Assembly (NCBI GenBank): GCA_945957605.1
Contig: CAMFLR010000001.1
Location: 744,001 to 808,000 of the forward strand
Length of the DNA: 64,000 nucleotides
Origin: an uncultured Isosphaeraceae bacterium
GTDB lineage: Bacteria; Planctomycetota; Planctomycetia; Isosphaerales; Isosphaeraceae
Direction: 5' to 3'
Under the pieces are notes generated by a model, which was given only the letters and a program-made list of their open reading frames with translations, was not told the DNA's origin and searched no databases. The translations under genes were made by a program, and so were the position numbers. This document shows, in pieces, positions 35,187 to 42,757 of the stretch (positions within the stretch are counted from its first letter, which is position 1; every line of letters begins with the position of its first letter).

Positions 35187-35786
35187 ATGCGACCTCGCAA
35201 CTCGATCTGCCAACTCCTCATCGTCGTCGCGTTCTTCGCTATTGGCTTTGCTGCACTCGGCAACCCAACCGAGTTCTGGGCGTGGTGTTCATTTGCCATC
35301 GCACTTGCGATTGTGGGCTTCGCATGTCTGGAAGTCTTGCTGTCGCGCGGTTCGGACCGCCGTCGCTTCGTCGCAATGGCAGTCTGTGGTGGGGGCTATC
35401 TTATGCTGACCTTTAACCCATGGTTCAGCACCGAGGTTAGTCCCTACCTGGCCACGACCTGGATTATCGACCATCTGCCACAGCCAAATCCGGGTATTCT
35501 CGAATGTCCCGACGATAACACGAGCGTTCCCGGCGCTGGCCTGCAAACTTACTCGGTGAGTGGCTTTCAACGATGGAACTATGTCGCTACCGTCGTGCCA
35601 GCGACTGACACTCGCCAGCAGATCGGACATTCGATTTTTGCGATCGTTTTTGCTTGCCTGGGTGGACTTGCGGCGCGGTTGATTACCGTCGCTCGTTCTG
35701 AACCACGAATCCAAACGGATCATCAAATTTATACATTTGACCAAATCGAAAAACTCGTCGGCCAGCAAGCCTCAAATGACGGTTGA
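35187..35786 (+). CDS. Hypothetical membrane protein
   Basis: 199 residues with three to four spans: LLIVVAFFAIGFAALG, FAIALAIVGFACLEVLL, FVAMAVCGGGYLMLTF and FAIVFACLGGLAARLIT. A long loop between spans three and four (TTWIIDHLPQPNPGILECPDDNTSVPG...) holds one cysteine. TGGAGG sits seven bases before the ATG. No domain recognised. It converges with the anchored hypothetical at 35772, overlapping by 15 bases. Confidence 0.78.
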   Translation: MRPRNSICQLLIVVAFFAIGFAALGNPTEFWAWCSFAIALAIVGFACLEVLLSRGSDRRRFVAMAVCGGGYLMLTFNPWFSTEVSPYLATTWIIDHLPQPNPGILECPDDNTSVPGAGLQTYSVSGFQRWNYVATVVPATDTRQQIGHSIFAIVFACLGGLAARLITVARSEPRIQTDHQIYTFDQIEKLVGQQASNDG

Positions 35787-37286
35787 TGCGCGGCGTCTCT
35801 TCTGGAAATCGTCGATCCATACGAAGATCAAGCTCATGATAAGTGCTGCGGCCCCCGCACCAAGAACTGCTGTGCCTCGAAGATTCTCCCTGGCATAATC
35901 GGCCATCCGCGCATTCGGAACGCGGCTGAACCATTCTTCACTACCACTCATCGACGCAGTCTTCTCGTTACGGCGTGGGAAGTCGTCGAAAAAATGCAAG
36001 TCGTCGATCGGCGTTCCCGCTTTGATCTTGCCCGACTCATAGGCCTGATAGTCGGCCTGAAATCCCTCGCCATACGCGAGCTCTTTCTCGAAATTCAACC
36101 GAAGCTGAGCGGGCAGGATTTTCGGGTTTGTCTTGGCGACGTCTTGCTCGATGTCGGCCTGTCGACGCTTGCAATGGTCGCGGAGAAATTGCTGGAGTGC
36201 GGGATCGCTCGAGAAACGATCGGCTAGTCGAGATGCACGCTCATATGCGGACCACGCGATGAACCGCTGACCCACGCGCAACATTGTTTCGCCAATCGCC
36301 AGAGCGAAGTGAGGATTTGCCCCGCCGCCTTGCCGCCACATGCCAATAATGCCGAGCATCGGCTCGTCAAATGCCGCCGGTGTTCGGTTCGATGTTGCGA
36401 CAAATGAGGTCGCGCCAACCTTTGTGATCTGCGCGCGGATTGGCTCGAGCTGAGGCCAGAGTGCGGGATCCTCGGCATCCACGCCGGGACCGAAAAACGC
36501 CGGTACTTCAGCGTCAATCTCTCCACGAGCAAATGTTGGGGTGTATGGGCGACCAAACCCAGTGTTTACCCAGTCCATGTCGCGATTGAGCATGTACTCA
36601 CTCGACAGTTCAAGCGAGTTTCCCAGACAGTCGGAGGTTTTGAAAAGTTGAGGATTACGACTGGCAGCAAGCAAGAACTCAGCGATCGCCGCCTGCCACT
36701 GCTCTCGCCCAAAGTGAGCTTCCGGATAGACCTCAACCGACTTCCGCACGAGGCCAACGCCTTCTTGCAATCGCTCGGTCGCTGCCGAATCTCCCGACGC
36801 TGCAGCCTTGAAGTTGCCATGGATCAGAAACGTGCCCAAGTTTGCATAAGTTGTGTAGAGATCGCGACCCGCAAGTCCCTGCGCCTGTTGTCGTGCGAGC
36901 TTGGCGCGCATCACTTCGATGGCTTCATTCGAGCGTCCAAGCCGATCGAGACCGACACCGAGGTCGTCTTCGAGCGGGAACCTTGCAGGATCATTGGGGC
37001 TCAGGCTGTTCAGCCGGATGCGAGTAAGCCGGTCGCGTTCGCGATAATGGTCCGGGCCATGCTTCGCGAATCGTTCGTGCAAAACGTCGTGCACCATTGC
37101 GAAGCGCAGCGATACACCTCCCGAATACTTCGGAACGTGATGCGGCATTGGCACCAGTTCGGCGAGTGCGGGGTAATCGTGCTGAAAGGCTCGGGCCATG
37201 TCGCGCAAGGTGGCGAAGACCGATCCGACCCCTGCCCCAATGAACGCGACAAAGACAACCCAGCAGAGCCGTCTCGCGAGTTTCAT
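35772..37286 (-). CDS. Hypothetical membrane protein with a large helical external domain
   Basis: 504 residues bounded by two spans: an N-terminal one (LCWVVFVAFIGAGVGSVFATL) and a C-terminal one (GTAVLGAGAAALIMSLIFVWI) with a basic tail. Between them are about 430 residues of alpha-helical sequence with TPR-like pacing (RLGRSNEAIEVMRAKLARQQAQ, TYANLGTFLIHGNF, EGVGLVRKSVEVYPEAHFG). No enzyme motif is visible. The ATG at 37286 (MKLARRLCW) overlaps the stop of the upstream small gene in ATGA, so the two are coupled. Longer frames upstream are antisense extensions. Confidence 0.75.
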   Translation of the reverse strand: MKLARRLCWVVFVAFIGAGVGSVFATLRDMARAFQHDYPALAELVPMPHHVPKYSGGVSLRFAMVHDVLHERFAKHGPDHYRERDRLTRIRLNSLSPNDPARFPLEDDLGVGLDRLGRSNEAIEVMRAKLARQQAQGLAGRDLYTTYANLGTFLIHGNFKAAASGDSAATERLQEGVGLVRKSVEVYPEAHFGREQWQAAIAEFLLAASRNPQLFKTSDCLGNSLELSSEYMLNRDMDWVNTGFGRPYTPTFARGEIDAEVPAFFGPGVDAEDPALWPQLEPIRAQITKVGATSFVATSNRTPAAFDEPMLGIIGMWRQGGGANPHFALAIGETMLRVGQRFIAWSAYERASRLADRFSSDPALQQFLRDHCKRRQADIEQDVAKTNPKILPAQLRLNFEKELAYGEGFQADYQAYESGKIKAGTPIDDLHFFDDFPRRNEKTASMSGSEEWFSRVPNARMADYARENLRGTAVLGAGAAALIMSLIFVWIDDFQKRRRASTVI

Positions 37287-37552
37287 GCAGACGGTCCCGA
37301 CCCGCGACCGTGGCGAACCAGCAGAAACAGCGCACCGCCCGCCATGCAAACGCCCGCACCCGCGAGCAAGCCGGGTGACACTTCGCGACTCGGCGCGCGC
37401 AACGGTTGCACCGCATAATTGCCACGCTCGTACGACGAACGGAACTCGCGCTCGTGCGTCGGCGATTCATTATCATTCAAACACGCATACGCCGAGCCCG
37501 CGTACACAGAGCCAACGGCCATCGCCATCGTCAGAAGTCGTGCCAGTTTCAT
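37283..37552 (-). CDS. Small secreted protein with C-terminal membrane span
   Basis: 89 residues: signal peptide (LLTMAMAVGSVYAGSAYAC), a short polar stretch with a Ser/Arg/Glu-rich middle, and a C-terminal span (GLLAGAGVCMAGGALFLLV) followed by RHGRGSG. The Cys after the signal peptide (AYAC) is not a good lipobox. It overlaps the next gene by 4 bases, so it is co-translated with the large helical protein; both proteins begin MKLAR. Possibly a small subunit of the same envelope complex (inference). Confidence 0.65.
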   Translation of the reverse strand: MKLARLLTMAMAVGSVYAGSAYACLNDNESPTHEREFRSSYERGNYAVQPLRAPSREVSPGLLAGAGVCMAGGALFLLVRHGRGSGPSA

Positions 37553-37624
37553 GGGATTACCTCGCGCAGTTCATCGACAATCCATCGCAGCCTCCAGTCT
37601 CTCACAAATGTAAAAGGCGTGCAA

Positions 37625-37648
37625 CAAAAAAAGCCGCTACGGAGAGCG
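37625..37648 (-). terminator. Intrinsic terminator overlapping the PEP-CTERM gene stop codon
   Basis: On the minus strand GCCGCT and AGCGGC pair around a 6-base loop and are followed by seven T residues. The TAG stop codon of the PEP-CTERM gene lies inside the hairpin (37637-37639). Confidence 0.85.
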
Positions 37649-38383
37649 GCGGCGATTCAAGCGCCGGACACCAAGGAACGCGCCAGCGGCGATTGCGGCC
37701 GAAATGAACGTGCTCGGCTCGCTTGTGGGAGCGGGAACCTGGGCGCTGAAAGTTCCGCTACTGTTCGCCACGAAGCCGGCAATGGTGTTGCCGTCAATTG
37801 CAGCAGCCGGCGAAATGTTGTTGATACTGAGCGAGATATCTTCATTCCCCGAAAGGAACGACATCACGTCCGACGTGAACGAGACAAACGCATGTCCCGG
37901 GGCGGGAGCAGCGGCGGCGGTTCGGTACGTGGATGACGCCTGTACGTTGGCCGTCGATCCGCCGTCCACCGCGGTGAACACCGCTTGATTGAATGTGACC
38001 GTGAGAAAGTTCGTCCCCGTGCCGTCAGCGTTCGAAGTGAAGCTGATCTTGCCTTCAAACGATTGCACGTCGAGAGAGGCTACGCTGAACGTCCCGCCAA
38101 CTGACGCGAAATTCGAGAAATTCATATATGCGTTAACATTCGTAATATTCATCGTCGGCAAATTGAGGCTCACGGCAATGGCCGGAGTCGTAGGCGGGCC
38201 GGCCTGATTGTTCAGGAACGTCGTGGTGCCCCCGCTGTTAGTGACGACGAGCGGCTGCACGTTAGGCGCGTAGCCGCGCTCGAAATATTGCAGCACGAGC
38301 GCTGCCTGCGAATTGCTCGCAGCGAAGAACGCAAAAAGTGTTGCTAAATAAAAGAGCGAAGCAAATCGGCGGTACTGGCTCAT
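37637..38383 (-). CDS. PEP-CTERM sorting domain protein
   Basis: 248 residues with an N-terminal signal peptide (FASLFYLATLFAFFAASNSQA), a beta-rich, Thr/Ser/Asn-rich secreted body, and a C-terminal PEP-CTERM module: SEPSTFISAAIAAGAFLGVRR followed by basic residues. This module is recognised by an exosortase and anchors or exports the protein; it usually accompanies extracellular polysaccharide or biofilm material. The motif reads EPS rather than PEP. No exosortase gene is in the window. Start at 38383 (MSQYRRFA); an upstream frame to 38449 is not needed. Confidence 0.9.
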   Translation of the reverse strand: MSQYRRFASLFYLATLFAFFAASNSQAALVLQYFERGYAPNVQPLVVTNSGGTTTFLNNQAGPPTTPAIAVSLNLPTMNITNVNAYMNFSNFASVGGTFSVASLDVQSFEGKISFTSNADGTGTNFLTVTFNQAVFTAVDGGSTANVQASSTYRTAAAAPAPGHAFVSFTSDVMSFLSGNEDISLSINNISPAAAIDGNTIAGFVANSSGTFSAQVPAPTSEPSTFISAAIAAGAFLGVRRLNRRRSP

Positions 38384-38761
38384 CGTCGTGATCTCTCTAT
38401 TTAGGAAGACCAGAGAAGGCAGAGAAACGAGGCAGGCTTTCGTCTCCAAACGGTGGCCGAAACTCTAACGATCAAATGAGCACATCAACTTGTTTGCAGC
38501 GAGGCGCCCCAACCACCTTTGAGTGGATGCTACATCGACGTTTTCCGTTCCGTCAATAAAAATCCGGGAGTCATGAGCCGAATTTGCTGCTTTTTTGCAA
38601 CAAGTTACAAGCTCGATTCTCGCCAACGCACGCACATGGTTACCACCGTTGTCGGACTTCGGCAACCCGGAATCGGCGAATCACGTGGCCGGCCCCGCGG
38701 CCGATGCGGGGCACCGGTTATCAGGAAATCGGTCTAAATCCGCATGCAGGTTGCCATTAAA
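38384..38761. other. Intergenic region between the PEP-CTERM gene and the exporter operon
   Basis: About 380 bases without a convincing gene; the short open frames here lack ribosome sites and domain content. GCCCCGC (38692-38698) and GCGGGGC (38706-38712) form a 7-bp stem. It could end the minus-strand exporter operon but has no T-run, so I do not call it a terminator. Confidence 0.45.
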
Positions 38762-39841
38762 TCATTCGCTAATCTGGCTTTCCGTGCTCGCGTCTAGATA
38801 AACGTCCATTTGCTGTCCCACGTGAACTCCGCCTCGTATATCTTCAAATTCATAAATGACCTGAAGCACGCGCGTATCGACTCGCTCCGTCGTCTCGCCA
38901 GCGAGCGACCGCTTGGGGACGACATAAGGCTCGACGCGCACGAATCGCAGGCTGCGCGTTTGCGACGCATCTCCTCGCGAGCAAGCGCGGGCTGCGCGAT
39001 TGGCGCGGAAACGCGGGATATCTTCCTCGTCAATCTCGACGCGAATCCGCAACTGCTTGAGATCGCCCAACATCACGAGCGCCTTGCCGGGAGCGGTCGA
39101 AACCGCCTCGCCGGGCCGAACGTCAACCTTGAGGAGATCACCATCGACCGGTGCGCGGACAATCGCGCGATCGATCTCGACAAGATCCTGGTCGACCACC
39201 GACTGCGCCTGTGCAACGTTCGCCCGCGCCACTTCGATATCAGCGTTCCACGCCCCTGCCCTGAGCAACGCCAACTCCGCTCGCGCCTGTTCGAGACGAT
39301 GAAGCGCACCGTCGCGTGAAGTCGTCCGCTGGACAACGTTTTCTTCTGTGTTGACCTGCCGGTTGCGGAGTGACAGCTCGCGTTTGAGGGCGTCGGACGT
39401 GAGCACGAGATCTGATTCCGCCGCCCTGACCTTCGCCTCGATAGGCGGTACTTCCTCGCGCCTGGGCATGGCTTCGAGCTTGGCGAGTTGCGCCTGCTGG
39501 GCGCGAAGCGTCGCCCTGTGCGCGGCGAGTTGCGCTTTCAAATGACGGTCGTCGACGCGGAAGAGCGGCATACCGGCCGCCACGCGCGAACCAACGCGGT
39601 CGGAGCTGACATACACCTCGGCGACAATACCCGGCAGTGCGGAACCGATCGCAATATTTTCGGATCGCGCCTCGACGATACCCGTCGCGGCAACGCTCAA
39701 ACCAAAGGGCGCACGTGGAGGTGTCGCGGGTGGCGGCGGCTCGGTCTCGACGCGCGACTCGCTGGCGACGTGATTGACCGCGAAGCCGAGCATCATCACG
39801 GCGACGGTCGGCAAGACAATTCGTGTGACAGGGATACTCAT
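38762..39841 (-). CDS. HlyD-type periplasmic adaptor of a DevBCA/MacAB-like exporter
   Basis: 359-residue membrane-fusion protein. An N-terminal span (IVLPTVAVMMLGFAVNHV) is followed by the lipoyl/barrel-sandwich half (GLSVAATGIVEARSENIAIGSALPGIVAEVYV), a helical hairpin rich in Ala/Leu/Arg (ATLRAQQAQLAKLEAM, DGALHRLEQARAELALLRAG), the returning lipoyl half (IVRAPVDGDLLKVDVRPGEAVS) and a beta-barrel segment. The pattern and gene order (permease, ATPase, adaptor) fit the DevBCA family, whose cyanobacterial member exports heterocyst glycolipids. AAAGGGG before the ATG supports the start. Closes the operon on the minus strand. Confidence 0.9.
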   Translation of the reverse strand: MSIPVTRIVLPTVAVMMLGFAVNHVASESRVETEPPPPATPPRAPFGLSVAATGIVEARSENIAIGSALPGIVAEVYVSSDRVGSRVAAGMPLFRVDDRHLKAQLAAHRATLRAQQAQLAKLEAMPRREEVPPIEAKVRAAESDLVLTSDALKRELSLRNRQVNTEENVVQRTTSRDGALHRLEQARAELALLRAGAWNADIEVARANVAQAQSVVDQDLVEIDRAIVRAPVDGDLLKVDVRPGEAVSTAPGKALVMLGDLKQLRIRVEIDEEDIPRFRANRAARACSRGDASQTRSLRFVRVEPYVVPKRSLAGETTERVDTRVLQVIYEFEDIRGGVHVGQQMDVYLDASTESQISE

Positions 39842-39853
39842 AGCAATTCCCCT

Positions 39854-40594
39854 TTACGCGTTGCCGCGTTCCACCTCGACAACCCGGCCGTCGCTCATGT
39901 GTACGATGGTTTGACCGTAGTCGAAAATGCGGTTGTCGTGTGTAACAACGATCACCGCACGCCCCGGCTGAACCGCGACCTTGCGAAGCAGTTCCATCGC
40001 AACGCGTCCGCTTTCGGCATCGAGCGCGGCGGTTGGTTCGTCGCAAACGAGCAGCTTGGGTTCATGCCCGAGCGCACGAGCAATTGCCACGCGCTGCTGC
40101 TGTCCGCCCGAAAGTTGAGACGGCATCGCCTTGAGTTTCGAGCCCAGGCCAACGGCGTTAAGCAATTCGCCAGCACGTTCGATTGCCTCGCGCCGCTTGA
40201 TGCCGAGAGCAATCAGCGGAATCGCCGCGTTTTCCACGGCCGAAAGCGCGGGAAGCAGGTTGTACTGCTGGAACACGAAGCCCAGATTCGCGCCGCGAAA
40301 ATCGACGAGCTTGTGCCCTTTCAGCACGCGAAGATCCTGGCCGAGAACGTGAATTTCGCCTTCGGTTGGGTCGAGCAATCCCGCAACGATCGAGATCAGC
40401 GTCGTCTTGCCGCAGCCAGACGGTCCGACGAGCAACGTCATCTCGCCGGCTGCGACGTCGAGATCGACGCCTCGCAATGCGATCGATTTGCCATCGCCGC
40501 GACCAAATTCCTTGGTCACGCCGCAGCAAATAACGGCCGTGGCATTTGAGTCCAGCGTCTCGTACGACGCGGCTTCTTGTGCAAATGTCAACAT
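39854..40594 (-). CDS. ABC transporter ATP-binding protein (DevA/LolD/MacB-type)
   Basis: 246 residues. Walker A GPSGCGKTTL, Q-loop FVFQQYNLLPALSAVENAAIPLI, signature LSGGQQQRVAIARAL, Walker B LLVCDEPTAALD, and H-loop VVTHDNRIF are complete. The FxFQxxNLLPxLxxxENV-type motif is typical of the LolCDE/MacB group that works with FtsX-type permeases. Start at 40594 (MLTFAQEAAS) follows a 13-base gap after the permease stop; upstream frames are antisense. It powers the neighbouring permease. Confidence 0.94.
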   Translation of the reverse strand: MLTFAQEAASYETLDSNATAVICCGVTKEFGRGDGKSIALRGVDLDVAAGEMTLLVGPSGCGKTTLISIVAGLLDPTEGEIHVLGQDLRVLKGHKLVDFRGANLGFVFQQYNLLPALSAVENAAIPLIALGIKRREAIERAGELLNAVGLGSKLKAMPSQLSGGQQQRVAIARALGHEPKLLVCDEPTAALDAESGRVAMELLRKVAVQPGRAVIVVTHDNRIFDYGQTIVHMSDGRVVEVERGNA

Positions 40595-40607
40595 AATTAG
40601 CCTCGGT

Positions 40608-41765
40608 TCAACCTCGGAACACGATAGCGGGCTCGAGAACGAGCAGGCGCCGGACGCTGACGAACGTGGCGAATAGAATGATGGCTGCGACTGCCCCCGC
40701 AACTCCCACCATCGCCTCGCCACGGAGATAAAGGCCGGCGAGATGCGTCATCGTGTTGGTCATCGTGAAGAAGCCGGCCGACAATCCAACACCTATGCAA
40801 TAGCCGGCGAAGCCAACGACCAGCCCTTGCAGCAGCACCATCCCCACGATTTTGGAGTCGCGCACACCCATCGCCTTGAGCGAGCCGAACTGCTTCAAAT
40901 TTTCAACGACGAAGAGATAAAAGGTCTGGCCCGCGATCGCCACGCCAACGAGAAAGCCCAACGCGATCGTGATGCCGAAGTTCACCGGAATGCCGGTCGA
41001 CGCCAGGAAGTAATGAATTGTTTTCCAGAAGAATTGTTCACGCGTCAGCGCGAGTCGACCTGTCGCCTCCTGAATCCGGCGGCAAACTTCTTGCTCGTTT
41101 TCACCAGGCTTCGCCCGCGCCAGCACGAAGTTCATCGCGTTACGCTCGGGCGTGTACCGGCTCGACTGGCTGAAACGCGTGTAGAGTAGCGGCAGCGTGA
41201 CGAACGGCGACGAGGCCCGGCAGACTCCCACCACAATCGCGCGACGGTCGTTGATCTCGAACGTCCGATTGAGCCGGTAGCCTTCGCGGGCGAGCGATTT
41301 CGCTTCGCTCGGCCACATGTATTCGTATCCGGCCTTATCGATGATCACCGCGTCGGGCTTGTGCAGGTCGGCGAGTTCGCCCGCGAGCATTTCGACAGGC
41401 GCACCGACGAGCGTTGCGTCATCGAGGCCCATTACAACGACCGATCGCGACTCGCCGTTGGCGAGCTTGGCAAGGCCTTGGCCCTTGTGGAACGGCACGG
41501 CCCAGTCGACTCCGGGCACGCTTCGCACCCGCGTGAGATCGGTGGCGGGGAGGCCGGGGACCTCGTCGAGATGGCGGATGCGCGAGTCCATCACCCAGAT
41601 GGGAGCGTCGCGCACGTCGACAATCTGGCTCGCGCTTCGGCGCACGATGCCGATGAAGACCGACACCTGCTGCGACATCATAAAAGCCGCAAAGCTAACG
41701 CCGAAGATCAGCCCGAAGAACTTCGTGCGGTCGCCCGCCAGCATCTTGATAGCCACCCAGCCCAC
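40608..41765 (-). CDS. FtsX/MacB-type ABC transporter permease
   Basis: 385 residues: N-terminal span (FFGLIFGVSFAAFMMSQQ), a long periplasmic domain (about 40-245), then three C-terminal spans (FGITIALGFLVGVAIAGQTFYL, VGMVLLQGLVVGFAGYCIGVGLSAGF, VGVAGAVAAIILFATFVSVRR), the standard FtsX/MacB/DevC layout. KQFGSLKAMGVRDSKIV is the conserved coupling helix before the second core span. GAGGAGGAG in front of 41765 is an excellent ribosome site. It follows the TetR gene by 45 bases in the same direction and is probably controlled by it. Confidence 0.93.
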   Translation of the reverse strand: MGWVAIKMLAGDRTKFFGLIFGVSFAAFMMSQQVSVFIGIVRRSASQIVDVRDAPIWVMDSRIRHLDEVPGLPATDLTRVRSVPGVDWAVPFHKGQGLAKLANGESRSVVVMGLDDATLVGAPVEMLAGELADLHKPDAVIIDKAGYEYMWPSEAKSLAREGYRLNRTFEINDRRAIVVGVCRASSPFVTLPLLYTRFSQSSRYTPERNAMNFVLARAKPGENEQEVCRRIQEATGRLALTREQFFWKTIHYFLASTGIPVNFGITIALGFLVGVAIAGQTFYLFVVENLKQFGSLKAMGVRDSKIVGMVLLQGLVVGFAGYCIGVGLSAGFFTMTNTMTHLAGLYLRGEAMVGVAGAVAAIILFATFVSVRRLLVLEPAIVFRG

Positions 41766-41810
41766 GGCTCCTCCTCGCGCCCTCCGCGGCTGGAGCCGTT
41801 ACGGGCCTTG

Positions 41811-42449
41811 CTAACAATCCGCCGGTTTGCGTAACACCCCTCGCAAGATCGACTCCGCAATGGCATGAGCCGTCTCGCGCAGGGGACGAAGCTCGAGCCA
41901 CGGGTCGGTCGCCTTGATCAAGTGAATCGTCACGATCCCGTGTACCCCCGCCCAGATCATCTGAGCCAGGAAGTCAGGGTCGGTGAAATCCTCGCGGAAC
42001 CGCCCGTCTGCAATACCCGCCGTCACTGTCGTAAGCAAAAACGCATAAGCGTCCTCGTCTGGATTGCCATGCTCGATCGCCGACTCGGCCGGGTCGCGCG
42101 GAGGATGCTGCATCAAGAACATAAACTTGTAAGCACTCGTGTGCGAAATCGCGAACGTGATGTACACGTCGGTCAACGCTCGAAGCCGTTCGATCGGGTC
42201 GGTTACGGCCGCCACCGTGTCGAACGAGCGCCGGAGTGTTTGAAAGTCGCTGTCCATGATCGACCGGACGAGTTCCTCCTTGTCCTTGAAGTGGTTGTAC
42301 AGCGTCGTCGCGGTGTACGAGATACCCTTCGCCACGCGCCTCATGGTGACCGCTTCATACCCCTCATTCACCATCAGATCACGCGCGGTCTCGATGATCT
42401 TCGACCGCATCTCTAACCGCTCACGCTCACGCCGCTCCCGGGGCTCCAT
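41811..42449 (-). CDS. TetR family transcriptional regulator of the adjacent exporter operon
   Basis: 212 residues. N-terminal HTH: RSKIIETARDLMVNEGYEAVTMRRVAKGISYTATTLYNHFKDKEELV, a textbook TetR DNA-binding domain; the rest (HTSAYKFMFLM..., FLAQMIWAGVHGIVTIHLIKATDP) is the ligand domain, resembling WHG/AcrR-like C-terminal types. It is the first gene of the exporter operon, so it likely represses that operon and itself. A dyad just upstream (42460-42477) is the likely binding site. AAGGA precedes its ATG. Confidence 0.93.
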   Translation of the reverse strand: MEPRERRERERLEMRSKIIETARDLMVNEGYEAVTMRRVAKGISYTATTLYNHFKDKEELVRSIMDSDFQTLRRSFDTVAAVTDPIERLRALTDVYITFAISHTSAYKFMFLMQHPPRDPAESAIEHGNPDEDAYAFLLTTVTAGIADGRFREDFTDPDFLAQMIWAGVHGIVTIHLIKATDPWLELRPLRETAHAIAESILRGVLRKPADC

Positions 42450-42757
42450 AACACCGTCCTTACAGTTAACACTGTTATCTTAGTGATCGACGTTCTTTTG
42501 GCAAGTGGATCAGAAAAAATGCGGACCGCACGACGTGGTGTGTGTTGACGGTTGGCTAGCTTACCGGAACGGTCAGGCAAGATGGTGAATCAAATTCAAG
42601 AACGGCGAGGGTTTTCGAGTTGGGTGCGTGGGTGTGGGACTGGTCGAAGGGGGCGGCTTGGGGTACATTCGTCAGTCCTCCATTCAGTGTCGAGCGTGCG
42701 TGCGGCTGGGCCAGGTCGGTCGCGCGACGCGGTCTCGGGAAAGGAACGGGTCAAGGC
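42450..42757. other. Intergenic region between tetR and glnA
   Basis: About 308 bases. Next to tetR lies an 18-bp dyad (listed separately). The glnA frame is open back to 42620, but the codons before 42758 do not look like glutamine synthetase, so this part is probably untranslated leader. I see no -24/-12 promoter or clear riboswitch in it. Confidence 0.5.
42460..42477. promoter_or_regulatory. Dyad upstream of tetR, probable TetR operator
   Basis: TTACAGTTAACACTGTTA: ACAGT and ACTGT are reverse complements around the four bases TAAC, with a flanking T...A pair outside. It lies 10-28 bases upstream of the tetR start codon, over the likely promoter. Confidence 0.65.

Noticed and set aside
38692-38712. 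Terminator of the exporter operon
   Set aside because: A 7-bp GC stem is present but no T-run follows on either strand.
38519-38737. 72-codon frame in the PEP-CTERM/exporter gap
   Set aside because: No ribosome site, no hydrophobic or domain pattern, short.
39488-40549. 353-codon plus-strand frame opposite the exporter ATPase and adaptor
   Set aside because: Antisense to Walker and signature motifs on the minus strand.
42620-42757. 46-residue N-terminal extension of glutamine synthetase
   Set aside because: The GSI family begins at the GTG at 42758; the upstream codons have no homology-like pattern.
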